Below, in pieces: positions 63,303-64,000 of a stretch of 64,000 bases of DNA. Under the pieces are notes generated by a model. It was not told where the DNA came from, made no database searches, and saw nothing but the letters and a program-made list of their open reading frames with translations. The stretch covers positions 1 to 64,000 of the forward strand of contig CAWUFC020000002.1 of NCBI GenBank assembly GCA_963921335.3, given 5' to 3'. The translations under genes were made by a program, and so were the position numbers. This DNA is from CAWUFC02 sp963921335. Its GTDB lineage: Bacteria; Pseudomonadota; Gammaproteobacteria; Pseudomonadales; Halieaceae. Numbering within the stretch: position 1 is the stretch's first letter; each line of letters starts with the position of its first letter.

Positions 63303-64000
63303 GTGTCGATTCGCCTAGCAGTCGATTTAATGAGCGGAGACCACGGTCTCCGCAGCTCCCTCCCAGCCTGTCTCCGTTTACTGGAGTCCTATCCCCAAAC
63401 TAATCTGACCCTTGTGGGTGACCGCAATGCTGTTGAAGCGGCATTGGGTGATGCTGTGCTCGCGAGAGTCAGCCTGGTGGATGTGGCGCAAGCGTTGTCT
63501 ATGGATGTGGAGCTGGGTGCTGCATTGCGGCAGCGCGACGGGGAGAACTCCCTGCAAGCTGCGTTGGCGGAGCTTGTTGAGGGGCGCGCCCAGGCACTCG
63601 TGAGTGCCGGCCCTACCGGGGCGATGATGGCGCTGGCCAGGCGTGAACTGGGCATGCAGGTTGGTATTCATCGGCCAGCCCTGTGCGCCCCGGTTCCAGG
63701 CCCCAGGGGTTTCAGCCTGATGCTGGACCTGGGTGCCAATGTGGACTGCACTGCTGAGCAATTGCTTGAATTTGCCCGTTTGGGCTGTGCCCATTTCAGT
63801 CAGTTACAACCGGGATCTGAGCCCCGGGTGGCGCTGCTGAGTAACGGTACAGAGGAAGGTAAAGGCAACGCCCAGGTCAGGGCGGCGACCGAGATGTTTG
63901 CGGCGATGAGTGCCTTTAACTATATCGGGCAGATTGAAGCGGATGCGCTGCTGTTTAACACCGCCGATGTGATAGTTTGCGATGGCTTTGCCGGCAATAT
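63303..64000 (+). CDS. plsX: Phosphate acyltransferase PlsX (cut by window end)
   Basis: PlsX converts acyl-ACP to acyl-phosphate, the first step of phospholipid synthesis via PlsY. The first 232 codons are present with no stop: LAVDLMSGDHGL (family usually DxMGGDxGP), EGRAQALVSAGPTGAMMALA, LDLGANVDC, RVALLSNGTEEGKGN, YIGQIEADALL and VCDGFAGN. GTG 63303 lies 9 nt after rpmF. Some usually strict residues differ: Gly to Ser and Pro to Leu in the first motif and Asn to Pro in the SAGNTGA motif, but the rest is well conserved. Confidence 0.9.
   Translation, partial: MSIRLAVDLMSGDHGLRSSLPACLRLLESYPQTNLTLVGDRNAVEAALGDAVLARVSLVDVAQALSMDVELGAALRQRDGENSLQAALAELVEGRAQALVSAGPTGAMMALARRELGMQVGIHRPALCAPVPGPRGFSLMLDLGANVDCTAEQLLEFARLGCAHFSQLQPGSEPRVALLSNGTEEGKGNAQVRAATEMFAAMSAFNYIGQIEADALLFNTADVIVCDGFAGN

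Overview
The window is a chimera of two kinds of DNA. Bases 1 to about 5,300 are AT-rich and look like animal non-coding DNA. They hold a tRNA-Ser(UGA) gene with no encoded CCA and a T4 stop behind it, a diverged tandem duplication of about 2.1 kb spacing, a hAT-like MITE with an 8-bp target duplication, a foldback element, (TTAGGG)n tracts inside an inverted repeat, and a 1.35-kb Tc1-type DD34E element with a dead transposase. From about 5,330 to the end the DNA is GC-rich, gene-dense and bacterial. The simplest reading is a metagenomic contig that joins host DNA to a symbiont or associated bacterium. A real transfer cannot be excluded from sequence alone.

The bacterial part is gammaproteobacterial. 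Its gene order follows a block I recall from Pseudomonas: mfd / gap / nqrABCDEF-apbE-nqrM / lolCDE / DUF2062 / comEC / exbB-exbD / kdsB / low-MW phosphatase / murB, resuming with rne / rluC / HAD phosphatase / maf / yceD-rpmF-plsX. A complete Na+-NQR operon with its flavin transferase and iron-delivery factor suggests a marine organism, perhaps of the Halieaceae/Cellvibrionales type; that placement is inference.

Between murB and rne lie about 30 kb. First come uvrC, pgsA and tRNA-Cys. Then an accessory island of about 15.7 kb lies between tRNA-Cys and tRNA-Leu(UAA), two tRNAs that sit side by side after pgsA in Escherichia coli. The island has a Baeyer-Villiger monooxygenase, an SDR epimerase, an ABM protein, an esterase, two paired acyl-CoA dehydrogenases, an EthD-like protein and a nitronate monooxygenase: a plausible route for cleaving a ketone and degrading the product. 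A sugar or polyol module (Gfo/Idh oxidoreductase, two TIM-barrel isomerases, MFS carrier), a broken SDR and a sodium:solute symporter follow. After tRNA-Leu come a large MscS-type channel, a dimeric dUTPase, an unfamiliar DNA-binding/nuclease-like protein, phhB, trmA, ybiB, the tusDCB-tusE sulfur relay, yccA, a membrane protein, and tRNA-Ser with copies of its own 3' end beside it.

Several genes carry single disabling lesions: an in-frame TAA near the end of comEC, an in-frame TAG in an SDR, and a 1-nt frameshift at the start of the esterase. lolC has no standard start codon. These may be early gene decay in a host-associated lineage, or consensus errors.
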